The notes beneath the pieces were generated by a model. The model was not told the origin of the DNA, searched no databases, and saw only the letters and a program-made list of their open reading frames with translations. Position numbers and translations under genes: made by a program. Below, piece after piece: positions 21,138 through 33,338 of a stretch of 64,000 bases of DNA. The first letter of the stretch is position 1. Every line of letters starts with the position of its first letter. This DNA is from Ottelia alismoides (lineage: Eukaryota; Streptophyta; Magnoliopsida; Alismatales; Hydrocharitaceae): positions 542,501-606,500 of the forward strand of contig JAZKJV010007246.1 in NCBI GenBank assembly GCA_037367405.1. The letters are read 5' to 3'.

Positions 21138-23777
21138 ACTATGTTGTAAATAATTGACACTAATTACTATATATTAATATAACCCTATTGTGGCGTAATA
21201 TTTTATCTATTCATTTCTTATTAAAAATTTAATAAAAAATTAGAATAAAATTATGTATGAATAAAATAATATAAAACAAAAATACTAAAAAATAAATAAA
21301 ATAAAAAATAAGTTGTTCTACAATTTCTTTTATTCGTATTTAATTTTTAACTATGTACAAATGACCTCCGATCTATTTGACTTCTATAACTTTCATGTTC
21401 ACATTTTTCCTGATTCAATTTCTAAATATTTAATGTCTAATATTCTATGATTTATCTAAATTCTTCAATTCTGTTTTGGCCATATGGCATCTTCAGGTTA
21501 CGCCACATGGTCTGGCTCTTCATTAACATCAACCTTTAATTCTGGTCATTGGATCCTTTGGATAAGACGAATCATGACCTTTCATTCCCTCGCTTTCCTC
21601 CACCGCTCGATCGGATCTCAAGATCAGATCAGAGGATTTCAATCACGCCTCTCTCATAGCCGTTGGATCCCCAGATCCAACGACTCCGCTATCTCTTCAA
21701 CCTCCAGCCACTTCAATGAAATGACGTGACCTTTCATCCCCTCGCATCTTCTCCCAATTATGCCGGCTACCATATCTAATAACTTCTCTCGAAACCACCA
21801 CCAATCCCTTCACCATTCTTACCTAACCCTGCCAACCTCCGTTCTCAACCTAACCCTAACTCCTATGCTAACTAGAAGTTATTGAAACCACCGCATGGAG
21901 ATCAACAACCATTTTTATCCTTCACGAATAAACATTATACACCGGCCATTGGCTCCAGCTATCCACCATTCTTGGACATGCACCTAGCCTCTCCGATCTC
22001 TACGAGGACAAGATTGAGAATAACGATGTCTGTGCACATATGGCAAGATCCTTGGTTTTGACAGAAAGCTACACGATGCCAGGAACTTTAAGAGAAGACG
22101 ATGAAGCTTTAATCATCGTGATTTGGCTTAGATACAATCCTTGATTTATTCGTCTTCACCCTCCATTCTAGGGAAAATTCTGAACCTAGTTTATTCTGTT
22201 GTTCTGCTTATTATCATATCCATATTCCTTCATTACTCTGTGATTAGAATCTGCAACCAACATCGCCTTGATTCACTAATTCAAGCGTGCATTTCTAGTT
22301 AGTCTTCTCACTTCTCCATCTCTGTGTTGACCTTAATCAATTCTTTATTATTGTAAAGAAGAAAGGCCCATCAGGTCTCATATCCTTCATGCCTTATTGT
22401 TCCCCCATTCTGCTTCCTTAGCATCCCTACGTGTTCCCAAGTGCTTCACTTATTTACTTACATTGCATGTACTCATCTAGCACTTGATTGGACAGAATCT
22501 GTGGACTTTCACCAGCCTCACTCTTTTTCTCCAACGACATGCCATCGACTCACTTATCCATACTTTGCTGGAGCTTCTCTAGGTGCCTAGCATCCTCACA
22601 ACACACCTGCAGAGGTATTTGGACAATCAAGCTGCGAGGAAGAGCACAGAGGAATGCTATCTATCTCGCCAGAGCACAGGATCTTCCTCCGCGCACGGCG
22701 GATCTGAACAACAGGTGAAGAAAAGATACCATTGATCTCCCCAAATAAGACGAGATTCAATGGACCTGATTATCCCACGTCGCCAGTCCGAGGCTGCGTA
22801 TCAAGCCTTAGGGTCGTGGGCCGAGCTAGAGTCTGAGACAAGCGCAAAGCATCAAAGGTATCCATGTGTATCAGAGCCTTCGTCTCTAAGCCTAGCATGG
22901 TCACATGCAGTGTACACATGTATGGGTAAACTATAACGATAATACTCCTATTTTTTAATATTAGAGATAAGTCATCCTGCATGTGTGGAAATTTATGCCC
23001 TTGAATTATATTTATGCCCTTGAATTAATTTTTGAATAACATTTCATTCATAAATTGAGTTAAAGAGATCTTGGTCTCGTTTGAAAGCTATTTTTATGCT
23101 CTATCTTCTAGAAAGCTTTATTGGAAATTTTATTCTATAAATCACATTTCAAATATTGCTTTATTTAAGTGTTTGTTTTGGCCTATTAGTACATCTAAAA
23201 ATGGATTTTTATAATTATTTTAACTTGATAGGCATGCTAAATCCCAATGACTTATTGTTAATTATTGATGGTAAAAAATATTATGTCCTTAAGAGCCTAA
23301 ATTGTTGTTAAACAAATAGAAAGACTAAATAATTTTAAAGAAAAAAGCCTAATTAAATGCTTTCGGAGACTCCTACTTTTTGCCTATTAAAAACTTATAT
23401 CTCATTGTATAGGTTTAGGGTATTTTTGTGATTAATCCAAGTTATATGTTGTGTGCCTATAATTGTGGTTGTCTTAACTATTTTGTTTGCACATCATTGT
23501 CTTCACCTAATTTATATTTGCATAAAAAATTGTTAAAATCTATCTTTGTGTGATTTGTGGATTCATTCACTTTTTTATCATAAAAATTGCCACATTAAAT
23601 ATTTGACACTTAAATTTAATTAACAAATTGCTCGTGTCCTTGTGTTTTATAATGGACTTCACAAGTTAAATATTAAAACCAAATCGTCTTCATAAAGATC
23701 ATTAATTTAGTTCTGTGTGAAAAGCTAAGTGCCTATGCTACAATAAATCAATATTAAATTTTGCATTTAGAAATTCA
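21138..23777 (+). repeat. Probable 5' LTR of Gypsy element X, decayed
   Basis: The right end is defined by comparison with 57990-58177: the stretches share aatttaattaacaa, tcgtgtcct, gtgtgaaaagct and end in CA five bases before a Gypsy-type primer-binding site in both places. The left end is not defined. The interior is first AT-rich, then GC-richer with agccgttggatcc-type sequence common in plant LTR promoters (21658-21690). Short open frames at 21484-21729 and 22488-22982 show no domain. No partner LTR with full length is in the window. Confidence 0.5.
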
Positions 23778-23782
23778 TCTAA

Positions 23783-23897
23783 TTGCAACATTGTTGGGGA
23801 CACATCACAATTTGTGATTATTTTAGTACTAATATTTATTTAGTGATTTTAGGGTTTAATTGTTATTGAGATTGTTTACCTTATTGTTATCTTGTAT
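23783..23897 (+). promoter_or_regulatory. Decayed primer-binding site and leader start of X
   Basis: ttgcaacattgttgggga (23783-23800) is a weathered form of the Gypsy-type site seen intact at 58183-58200 (tggtgccattgtcgggta). The following leader matches 58201-58310 (ttatttagtgattt, gcttgtttaccttattgtt-like). It is cut at 23897 by element B and resumes at 43841. Confidence 0.65.
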
Positions 23898-25601
23898 TGA
23901 TCGACGAACCGCAAATCCAGCTCTTTAATAGTGTAGAATTAACACTTAGATTGTCATTGCAGTCGGGATAAATTAGGTCCATAAAAAACCATTTAATTTA
24001 TATGTCAATAGGATCAAATGGTCGTATTTATATTTTACTTAGGTAAGCCCAAGGTCGAACTCAGGGACACGAGCCTCTTCCATGATATTTAGACTCTTAT
24101 TAATTTAACTAAGTGTTGGATTAATGAATAGTAGGTTAAGATATGAATGAAGACAAGACAAGATGCATTAAGTAAACATGAAAATAGGCATTTTTTATTT
24201 GATTTTTATCATGCAAAGAGATGCGAAGAAATGCATAAATATGCTCTAATTAAAAAAATGCTTGAGCCATTTAATCACAAGTCGAATTAGAATCAAGTTC
24301 ATGAAGCTACTTTCATTTATGTCAAAACAAGGCATGCGAAGCATTTGAAATAAAGACATTGAGCTATTAAAATAATATATCAAAATTCATAGCATCAAAT
24401 CTAAAATACAAGCATGTCATCAAGAAAACAATGAAACAAGCTTCAAAATGCCAGTGAAATCGGCTCCATTGGAGATAGGATGGTCAAGATATGCACGTGT
24501 GAAGCCTGAGGCATAAATGCAAGAAAACAGGAAAGATAAATAGCAAACAGGTCCTTGGGAGGGACTAAAATGCAAATAAAATAAAGTACTGGACCTTCCC
24601 TTTAAATAACCCACATACACAGGGGTATTTTTGCAATTATTTAAAACCTGCAGGGGTATAAATGCAAAATACCCCATGTGCATGTGGTATACACGTCATC
24701 GCAGGACCTGTTTGCAATATGGAGAAATTAGTGGTGCATCCCTGTAAATTTCCCAACCATCACGTGACTGGGACACATGAGGTCAGGCTCGGGTGGCTAT
24801 GTAGGGTCGGATGCTACTTCATCTATGTCTGGGTGCTCCTCAAAGGCTCGATGCAGGCTCGATGATGCTCGTGCCCGCAGGAGGCTTGAAATAGGCTCGG
24901 AGGAATTCAAGCCCGTAGATCTAGTGCTGAGCCTCAGGCCATGACACATGGAAGCCTGAGATCCACCCAATCACAAAGATAAAACGACGACTGCAGCTTG
25001 CGAAGAAGGCGAAGTGCTTGGATTCTGACCACCCGATCTTTGACATCTGTGAAGGATATTGAGAATCCTCAAGCGCATCACGGAAGCGTGACGATCGCAT
25101 TTCATACGATCAGGGCGACTAGTCGCACTAGTCGCAATATGCAGCGGAAATTAAAATTTTAATCAAGTGATGAAACCACATGATCACAAGAACATTTCTT
25201 GGATCGTTTCATCAACCCATAAAGTATTAGAAATACCTCTTGAAGCGTGGTTGTGATTACGAGATATCTAAAACAAGAGATCCTCTTGTCTCAAGTCCGA
25301 TCCACGAAGATGGCACTTGCGGGCGCGATAATGAGAAGCGTTCCTCCCGCAATCCTCGATGAAGATCCAAGCTTCAAGTCTCCTGATTTTGTCCAACAAA
25401 ATCTGTCATCTTCCTCTAGATAAAGCATCCCCAAAGAAGATGGAGATCTTCGAGTAGTCGAAGGCGAGAAACTCTCTTTCTCAATGTACAAGATGGACGA
25501 CCACCTTGAATAGAGAAAGAGAGAGTAGGCGAGAATGAGAGAGAGAGTAGTAGTCTTATACAACTATTAAACATGTACCTTGAAAGGGCTAGGGTTTCCC
25601 T

Positions 25602-25610
25602 CCTTATATA
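25602..25610 (-). promoter_or_regulatory. TATA box of E3 3' LTR
   Basis: On the minus strand tatataagg lies upstream of the CT-rich tract, at the same relative place as in the other E3 and E2 LTRs. Confidence 0.7.
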
Positions 25611-25836
25611 TTAGTTTGGGATCCAATGGATCTCAATCCATGGCATACATAGATCCAACGACTAGGTTGATCCATGCATCAATCAATGGGCATGATTGTT
25701 GTTTGTTAAAAACCAATGACATCAATTTAAATTAAATCAAACATATGTTGTATTATCAACATAATTTAATTTAGCATAAATCAATTATTTAAGAGATACC
25801 AAGATATAAAAAGGGAGATAACAAATTACCCCCTAA

Positions 25837-25887
25837 AATTGAGGGGGCGTCACCCATGGCCATGTCATTGGTGACACCACCTCAATT
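25837..25887. other. Imperfect hairpin in E3 3' LTR
   Basis: aattgagggggcgtcaccca pairs with tggtgacaccacctcaatt across a loop of a few bases, with three or four mismatches. Equivalent hairpins occur at 34133-34183 and 54992-55022; E1-type LTRs lack it. Confidence 0.8.
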
Positions 25888-27587
25888 GGTGGTAATTAAT
25901 TAATCTCCTTTTTTTTATTTTGTCCTATTATTTCTTAATAAATTTGCAATAACCATTATCACAAAAATATACACCAAATTAATTCCAAATTAATTTTTGA
26001 ATATTTCAATCATGCCATTGAAAATAAGTGAATCTTATTCACAACCCAAACTAATTTGTAAATCACATTTCCAATTAATTACTTAATGTGAATCCAATTC
26101 ACACTAATTATTAACAAATGTTATTTACAAAGTTCTTCTCTCTCTAATATATTATAAATCACATTTATAATATATCTACACAGATATCATGGATAGCACT
26201 ATCCATAATCTGTAATACTTGATAATAAAATGCCATTTAATTATATTGGATAATCATTCTCATAATACGAATCTCATTCATATTATTCTTTATAATTAAA
26301 TCTCATTTAATTATCATCCTCTTGTCGCTTGGATAAATAATTCATCAAAATGAATTATTATTGAACCCTTTCAAGAATATTGTTCTTTCTCCGTAGATAC
26401 TTGGAGATAACGACATGGCGATTGTATTGTTCCACGTATAGTGACTTGGATGTTGAGATCTCATCTCATATCCAGATATTACGTACCTCCCACAAATGCT
26501 TGATTAAATCAAGACCGTAAATCTAATCTTCTCACTGCATCTGAATCTCATTCAGACCAAAGTCCAACACTTGGACCAAGATGAGATTGATTCTGTACTG
26601 AGAGGAGTCACTAAAATCCAGACTTGTTTCATCACTCCCTTGGAATGGAAGCATCATGGTTATACAATCGTTTGTGATCACATCACCCTCAAGTATTCCT
26701 AATACCTGTACATCCTGTATACTAGAAGACCTATGATCAACCTGAAGATCAAGATCAAATTTACACTGTCTTCTTCAGGGTTTGATCACCACGTTTTCAA
26801 TCTTGGTCATTGGGAATCGATATCGATCATATGTTTTCCCAAAGCATATATCATACCTTCAAATTCAAGTCATGCTTCCAAAGCACGACGACCATGCATG
26901 GAATTTCATCAGTCCCAATACCTCATGAGTGAGCTCATGTCTTCCGGTTCATAAGCGAACCTGTATGATCCCTTTGAGAGATCGTATTACTCATATGCTC
27001 TTACATGCACACCAGCGCGCCGGTGTATAGACCATGGTTAGGTCATCAACCTATTGATCTGCCAAATGTACACACTGAGACATATAGTAACACATCTGTC
27101 TCCGGTAAGAGGATGCATACCTATGCTATGACAACATTCAACATAGGACTTAGGTTATCTCGATCTCGTTAAGTCAACCCATTGACCTAACTAATCTGAC
27201 AGCTCTAAATCACTATTCCCATGCAAAGGACCTGCATCAAGAGGTCGATCAGATATCAACCTATGTGAGAAAGGATTGCCATCTCCTACTCAGGCTGGAT
27301 ATCACCTCTTAATAATCATTTGATGGTGCTTGATGAGTCCTCTATCTAACTCCTTAGATATTCATCCAAACACAATCCTCTATGATTCATTTAATGAATA
27401 AACAGCTATATGATCATCAAGATGGCCATGGTACATAACCCTAATTGTACAGAGGGACCTTATAATGCATTCATTCATTTAATTTCAGAAAAAAGAAGTG
27501 AAACATCAATAACTTTTATTGATAAACATATATATTACAATAACATTTATTGTAAGAATAGTTCGGACAGGGCTCACATGTATAACA

Positions 27588-27599
27588 CTCTCCCACTAG
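27588..27599 (-). promoter_or_regulatory. Polypurine tract of E3
   Basis: ctctcccactag on the plus strand is the complement of the ctagtgggagag tract found before the 3' LTR in the family. Confidence 0.75.
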
Positions 27600-27639
27600 C
27601 CCTCAGAACCATTTAGGTACAATCCGTAAACCCATACTC

Positions 27640-28240
27640 ATTACATGCTGGTCAAAAACCTTCTGTGTCAGAGGTTTTGTAAGAGGATCAACAACGTTGT
27701 CGGTAGAGACTACCTTGGTGATGATGATATCACCACGCTTTTGAATCTCCCGAATGATGTGGTATTTCCTTTCCATGTGCTTGCTCTTTTGATGCCATCT
27801 GGGTTCCTTTGGCTGGGAAATGGCTCCCGTGTTATCGCAGAGTAACGGGATGGGAGTATTAAAAGAAAACTACGTCAAGCTCCAAGATGAATTTGCGCAA
27901 CCACACCGCCTCCTTTGCAGCATCCGATGCAGCAATGTATTCAGCTTTTGTTGCTGAATCCGTCGTAGTGTCCTACTTCTTGCTTCTCCAGCTCACAGCA
28001 CCCCCGTTCAACAGGAATACAAACCCTGATGTCGACTTTCGATCATCATTACCCGACTTGAAGTCTGAATCTATATATCCCAAGACTTGGAGATCACCAT
28101 CTCCATAGACCAAGATGTAATCTTTCATCCGTCTTAGATATTTGAATATGTTCTTTACTGCATTCCAGTGTTGCTCTCCATAGCAGGACTGGTAACGACT
28201 TACCACTCACACCGCATGGCAGATGTCTGGTCTAGTACAC
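27640..28240 (-). pseudogene. E3 RNase H domain, broken
   Basis: This is the C-terminal domain of the Copia polyprotein, which removes RNA from the RNA-DNA hybrid during reverse transcription. The longest open part (27973-28206) reads from a YQS-type start through EHW-like QHW, KYLRR and the Asp of YIDSDF to the segment SGFVFLLNGGAVSWRS typical of Copia. A TAG stop then interrupts where Copia normally has Gln, and the frame continues beyond it with TKAEYIAASDAAKEAVW. Key acidic residues (the Asp of YIDSD and the Glu of KAEY) are present. After about 27890 further stops occur. The stop fits a CAG to TAG change. Confidence 0.9.
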
Positions 28241-28499
28241 ATCATGGCATATATTAAGCTTCCTACAGCTGATGCATAGGGCATCCAACCATGGCCTTCT
28301 TTTCCTCGACACTTTGAGGAGCCATCCCTTTAGACAGAGGTATACCATGTCTTAAAGGGAGGAATCCTTTCGTAGAACTATCCATACAGAATCGTTAAAG
28401 AATCTTCTTAATGTATCCATGTTGTGACAATGCCAATATTCTCTTTTCTCAGTTTTTGAACAACCTCATGCCTAAGATGTAAGAGGCTTCTCCAAGGTC

Positions 28500-29533
28500 T
28501 TTCATCTCGAAGGTATGAGATAGTCAAATTTTCACACGGGTCATCATTCATGTACCATTTCCAATGATAAGGGTTTCATCTACATAAAGCACGATAAACA
28601 CTATGGCACTCCCACTAAGCTTCTTGTACACACAAGGTTCATCAGGATTTTGTATAAAATCATAACTCTTTATGGTTTCATCAAATCTAATGTTCCAGCT
28701 ACGAGAAGCTTGTTTGAGCCCATAGATGGTTTCTTTAGCTTGCATACTTTTCCATCCTCAACTATGAAGCCCTAGGGTTGCTCCATATAGATATCCTCCT
28801 CGAGGTATCCATTGAGGAAAGCTGTCTTAACGTCCATCTGCCAGATGTCGTAGTCAAGAGATGCAGATATAGATAGCAGTGTTCTGATGAACTTAAGCAT
28901 AGCCACATGAGAGAACGTCTCATCGTAGTCGATGCCTTCTCTCTGTGTGTAGCCTTGGGCTATGAGTCCTGCCTTGAAAGTCTCTACTTTCCCATCAGGT
29001 GTCCTTTTTCTCTTGAAGATCCATTTACACCCAATGGGTTTTACCCCTTTAGGTGGATCCTCTAGGGTCCATACACCATTCTTATGTATGGAGTCAATTT
29101 TTGACTTCATTACTAGCATCCATCTATCCATGTCATGATCCGCGAGTGCTTCATCGAATGAAGAGGGATCATTGTCAGTCTCACCTGACACATGGAATCC
29201 ATACCTTTCAGGTGGTGCAACCACCCTCGAACTCCTTCGAAGACGTATGGCTTTTTCATCTTCATTTATCTCTTCAGTTTCTGGTTCAGGAATCTCAGAA
29301 TCCTCAGGGAATTCATTGAGTTCCTCCACTTCATTTCTATCTTGACCTTTAAGGAAATCATCCTCTAGAAATTTCACATCCCTAGAGACAAAAACCTTTT
29401 GGGTCTCGGGGTCATAAAGGTTGTATCCAATATCATCTTTAACATACCCAATGAAGTAGCACTCATGAGTGCGAGATTCTAGCATACTTGCATCCACATT
29501 CTTTGCATGAACCAAGCAACCCCGAACCCTCAA
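28500..29533 (-). pseudogene. E3 reverse transcriptase, broken
   Basis: This domain copies element RNA into DNA. Open pieces are 28772-29533 and 28548-28745. The first includes the integrase C-terminal linker (HECYFIGYVKD), an acidic spacer, then the reverse-transcriptase start (WTLEDPPKG, KWIFKRKRTPDG), RLVAQGY-like LIAQGYTQ and the motif-A segment QMDVKTAFLNG with its catalytic Asp. A TAG stop follows YMEQP where Gln is usual, then a frameshift. The second piece has IYGLKQASRSW and the active-site box, which reads YVDE instead of YVDD (Glu codon at 28575-28577), so one metal-binding Asp is lost. It overlaps the integrase open frame by 4 bases in another phase. Confidence 0.92.
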
Positions 29534-29980
29534 GTATTAACACTAGGATTGGTACCATACCAGAGCTCATGAGGAGTCTTGGGTACTGATTTGCTAGGAA
29601 TCTTGTTCAGGATATATATTGCAGTCTCTACTGCATATCCCCAGAAACTAAGAGGTAAACGTGCTTTGCTCATCATTGAACGGACCATGTCCATGATGGT
29701 CCTGTTGCGTCTTTCAACAACACCATTAAGTTTGGGAGTTCCAGGGGGAGTGAGATTGGAGACAATTCCATTCTCTTTAAGATAGTCCTTGAATTCATCA
29801 AAGAGGTACTCACCACCTCGGTCAGATCGAATCCATTTGATCTTCCTATCGGTTTGGTTCTCAAGCAAAACCTTAAACTCTTTGAACTTTTCAAAGGTTT
29901 CAGATTTATGACGCATTAGAAAGATAAACCCGTACGCGAATGGTCATCAATAAACATCAAATAATATCAATATCCATTTC
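29530..29980 (-). pseudogene. E3 integrase catalytic core, frameshifted
   Basis: This domain inserts element DNA into the genome. The open part 29530-29916 holds RSDRGGEY with the second catalytic Asp and, 35-40 residues later, LNGVVERRNR with the catalytic Glu, followed by LPLSFWGYAVETA and the conserved ILNKIPSKSV. The first catalytic Asp (FIDDHSR) is visible upstream at about 29945 but in another phase, so a small indel near 29920 breaks the core. Spacing of the D, D and E residues is that of a Copia integrase. No zinc-binding HHCC motif could be read upstream. Confidence 0.92.
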
Positions 29981-30180
29981 TAGTCGCGGTACTAAAGGGA
30001 CCACATACATCAATATGTATTAGATCTAGAATAACTTTGCATCTCGTACCTTGTTACGGAAAGGTGTTCTAGTCATTTTACCTCGAATGCAATGTTCACA
30101 GGTAGGTAAAGATTGAACCTGTAGAAAATCTAAAGGTCCATCCTTTATCAATCTATTGATCCTATCAAAAGATAAATGAC

Positions 30181-30650
30181 CTAGCCTTTGATGCAAATCA
30201 TATTCGAATGATTTCCATCCTCCCTGGATCTCTTTGAGTTTCCATCATTAGTGGTAGTAACATTCATGATACATTCGTCAATGCAAAAATCATAGAGTCC
30301 ACCATAAGTCAATATACCATCCGCAATATATTTATCATAACGGTTTATGATTAATTTATTACAGAAAGTGAAGGAATATCCATTTATAACTAACTTAGAT
30401 ACATATATCAGATTCATTCTAACTTCAGGTACATAAAGACACTCTTTAAGTACTATGACTCGACCACTAGATAATGATAGTCTGCAGGTCCCAATGGCGA
30501 CTGTTGCAACACTAGCATCAGATCCCATCTAGATGACTATCTCCCCTTGCTCCAGATTCCTAGTTTCCTGAAACAAATGCAACAAATTGCATACATGAAC
30601 ATAAGCACCAAAACCTATAACCCAACTTCTCGTCCAACGAGAAAGCTAGT
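30181..30650 (-). pseudogene. E3 protease remnant and GAG-pre-integrase region
   Basis: In Copia elements the aspartic protease cuts the polyprotein. On the minus strand from about 30650 the segment RSWVIGFGA occupies the place of the usual W-V-[IL]-D-[ST]-G-A, so the catalytic Asp has become Gly and the enzyme could not work. A stop follows, just before an open stretch (30181-30528) with TCRLSLSSGRVIVLKECLYV and MNLIYVSKL, which is the typical C-terminal part of the protease and start of the GAG-pre-integrase region. Downstream to 29980 the sequence has many stops. Confidence 0.85.
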
Positions 30651-30651
30651 T

Positions 30652-30903
30652 TCAATGATGAAAGTAAGATTTCATACCTACTGGGGCTTTACCTTTGTCA
30701 GCAGACTTCAGGTAATCCGAGCAGTTACGCCACCAGTGCCCTGACTTCTTGCAGTAGTGACATACATCAGAATTTTTCAATGTCATTAGTGTGGAAGAAC
30801 CAGAAGATGTACCAACTCCTTGATTCTTCTTATTTCTCTTCTGGGCTAGGCCCTTCCGAGAACCTTGCTTTCGACCACACTTTCCTCTCACTTGTGCAAC
30901 CAT
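30652..30903 (-). pseudogene. E3 nucleocapsid (CCHC zinc knuckle)
   Basis: The C-terminal part of gag binds element RNA. It contains one intact knuckle CHYCKKSGHWWRNC (Cys-x2-Cys-x4-His-x4-Cys) preceded by a basic stretch rich in Lys and Arg (GKCGRKQGSRKG, KRNKKNQG). It is in a different phase from the middle part of gag to its right, so a frameshift lies near 30905. Confidence 0.93.
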
Positions 30904-31515
30904 TGCACTAGCAGAGGGTTGTCCTTCCTCATCACGTCTTCTGCAGACTTCAATGCAGCTAACAACCTAGCGTTAGTGAAATCAGCTTTGCTCATGTGAT
31001 ATGACACAACAAAGTTTTTGAAAGACTTAGGGAGCGACAGGAGAATGAAATCAACCTTGTATGTCAGCATCCATGAAGGCTCCCAGGGTTTCCAATTCAG
31101 AGAGGTACCCAAACACTTTGAGCACGTGTTCTCTGATAGAGGTCCTTCCTGTATCTTGCAGCGAATAAGATCTTTCATCACATTATAACGCTGTGTGCGG
31201 TTTATGTCACGAAAATTTCCTTTAGATTCAGCATAATCTCTTGCAATGGTTCATTTCCACATGTTGCTTCTGAAGCACATTGGACAATGAGCCAAGATAT
31301 AACACCTTGCCAGATTATGTTCTTCATCATATTTCTCATTATATGATTTATCTTCCGGAGTCAGAGGGTCTGCTATCTTGTCCTTGGACAGCACATACGA
31401 GATGCGCTCCGCAGAAAGGACAAGATTCAAATTTCGGATCCAATCCGAATAATTTGGTCTGGTCAACTGCTTGACCTCCAAGAGCCTGCTAAGGGGTTTA
31501 TGGACTTCATTTTTT
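30888..31515 (-). pseudogene. E3 gag, N-terminal and middle part
   Basis: Gag forms the virus-like particle. The N-terminal piece (about 31251-31515) contains LTRPNYSDWIRNLNLVL, the usual start region of plant Copia gag (Asn-Tyr then Trp), followed by ISYVLSKD and ARCYIL. The middle piece (30888-31181) has LLSLPKSFKNFVVSYHM, another typical gag segment. Stops in 31182-31250 separate the two, and a frameshift separates the second from the zinc-knuckle part. No clear in-frame ATG was identified for the N-terminus; the initiating codon may lie near 31510 or be lost. Confidence 0.88.
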
Positions 31516-33323
31516 GAAATTAGGAATGCACTATATCAGAATACATAAATAATTATATATTCATTTAAAATATTTGATTAAGGCATTTTAAATCAAATTA
31601 TCTTGCTATGTCAACTCTAAAAGATTACTCCCTTATTGTCTTTCAAAGTAAGAGATATACTTACTGCTATATCTCAAGCAAGATCTGGGATCTCCTTTCC
31701 CATCATTGTCACATCCCAATAATATGAGAACATGCGACTCCGATAAAAAGAAGCGGGAACTCATTCCGCCTTGCAAGTCCAACTTGCATTTCCCAATTCA
31801 GTCTTTAACACCTGGTCCCACCATACCTAAGATGATGTTGACCCGTTATTAATTGAACCAACCGTCAACAGAATTAGAACTCGCTATGCGCAATCCAATA
31901 TCGCCCCAATAATACGAGGACTCAACATTGGGGCCACTACGCATATGATCTTACTCTTTTGAGAAGCAAAGAGCCCGATCCAGATGCGCTTGCATATAGG
32001 AGCTGTCACTTCGGACAGGCGTCTCCTACATACAATCCCTGGCGACGGAATCCTACACCTTGACGGTAGACCATGGATGCCACTTATGTGATCCTGCACC
32101 TCATATTCAAATTTTAATAATTAACTTTCGTGAATAATATTCACATAATTAATTCTTCCAAGGGAAATACACATCTATTCATAATAGTGTTTATTGGATA
32201 TAATTAATTTAATCACATTAAATTAATCATTAATCCAATCATCAATCAACAAACTTGATTATTACTTGAATAGTAGGTATAATCTCAAAGTACGTATCAT
32301 TTGAATTTTAATAATTAGAAAAATACACTTTGACTTCTCCAGCATTATCGAGTCCCTACCCGCTGTCATTGCCAGTACTGACGAGAGTGGGACGGACCAC
32401 ATACGTTGCAACCCGCAACCCCAATGCTCTCCGACTAGTCACCATATCCACCTCAGGAAAAGATAACGTCAGGTAGATCATCATTTACTTTGAGATGCTC
32501 ATCGGTTTTTCATCCGAAATTATACCATATAATATTTATCAAAATCATTTTGATAATATTATAAAGAGATTTTTTTAAACAAAACCCCAATCCTATTCAA
32601 GAAAATGGGTTTTCATGTAAATGTTGTTTATAACTATTATAGGATAAACTAAGGTTTTTCATGAAAGCAATGTTTGTTGATGATTTCATATCAACTAACT
32701 AATGATCAAGATCGACTATCTTATCTTCTTGGTTTAGGGAAATGTCATTCAATGAAATAATTATCTCTTTAAATATTTCATAAATATTCATGACTAATTA
32801 TTTCAGAAAATTAACAATTAATTTTCATCAACTTATTTTAGTGACTATCACATGGTTCCTGAACAAATTCGTCAATTTTCAGCAGTGACCCCCAATCACC
32901 AAAATTAACTTATCTTGATCAATTTAAATCCAACATTCGCAGGATCAGTTTCCTAAGATTGCCAACTTGATTTATGACAGAAATCAAGTGATATTTCATG
33001 CATTTCCTGGCGGGTCAAAACAGTAATTAACTCATTAATCACGTTCAGATCTGTTGTTCCTGCGACAGTGAATACATGTTTATTCAAAAGGACATATCTT
33101 GAGCAAATTGGTTCCAAATTACATAAACTCAGATCCTATGGTTTCCTTATTTAATTGGGAACAAAAAAATTGAAAATTTCTTGTTTAAACAATTTAAACA
33201 ATGCTGAAAAAATTCCAATTAGACAGAGGTACGAAAATTGAAATGCGACAAAACTTTCGCGACCCTTTCAAACCCACGTCACCCTAGGTTTACGGCTCAA
33301 ATCCAAAAACTTATTCAACCTAA
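31516..33323 (-). other. E3 untranslated leader
   Basis: This is non-coding sequence between primer-binding site and gag, homologous to the leaders of E1 and E2. The block 31884-32099 (minus) stays open for 70 codons and matches similar open stretches in the other two, but substitutions are spread over codon positions. Upstream it has ggtggatatggtg-type and ggcaatgacagcgggtag-type blocks at about 32350-32455. The length of about 1.8 kb is long for a Copia leader. Confidence 0.75.
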
Positions 33324-33336
33324 GGCTCTGATACCA
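33324..33336 (-). promoter_or_regulatory. Primer-binding site of E3 (tRNA-iMet)
   Basis: ggctctgatacca on the plus strand is the exact complement of tggtatcagagcc, two bases from the LTR edge. It is the only copy in the window with the perfect 13-base site. Confidence 0.97.
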
Positions 33337-33338
33337 CT

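Larger units (their letters stand above)
25050..27587 (-). repeat. E3 3' LTR (2538 bp)
   Basis: On the plus strand it runs from TGAAGGATATTG to CACATGTATAACA, the complements of the family LTR ends (inner end slightly mutated from ctaaca or ccaaca). It keeps a CT-rich leader (as GA on plus, about 25504-25545) and the TATA box. The U5 region has two tandem 9-bp copies of actagtcgc where the 5' LTR has one. Confidence 0.95.

Noticed and set aside
22488..22982. Open frames in the middle of the X LTR
   Set aside because: They are short, on both strands, without motif, and inside a probable LTR.
28540..29980. E3 as an intact, active retrotransposon
   Set aside because: Although long open pieces exist, stops, frameshifts and loss of catalytic residues in protease and reverse transcriptase exclude autonomous activity.
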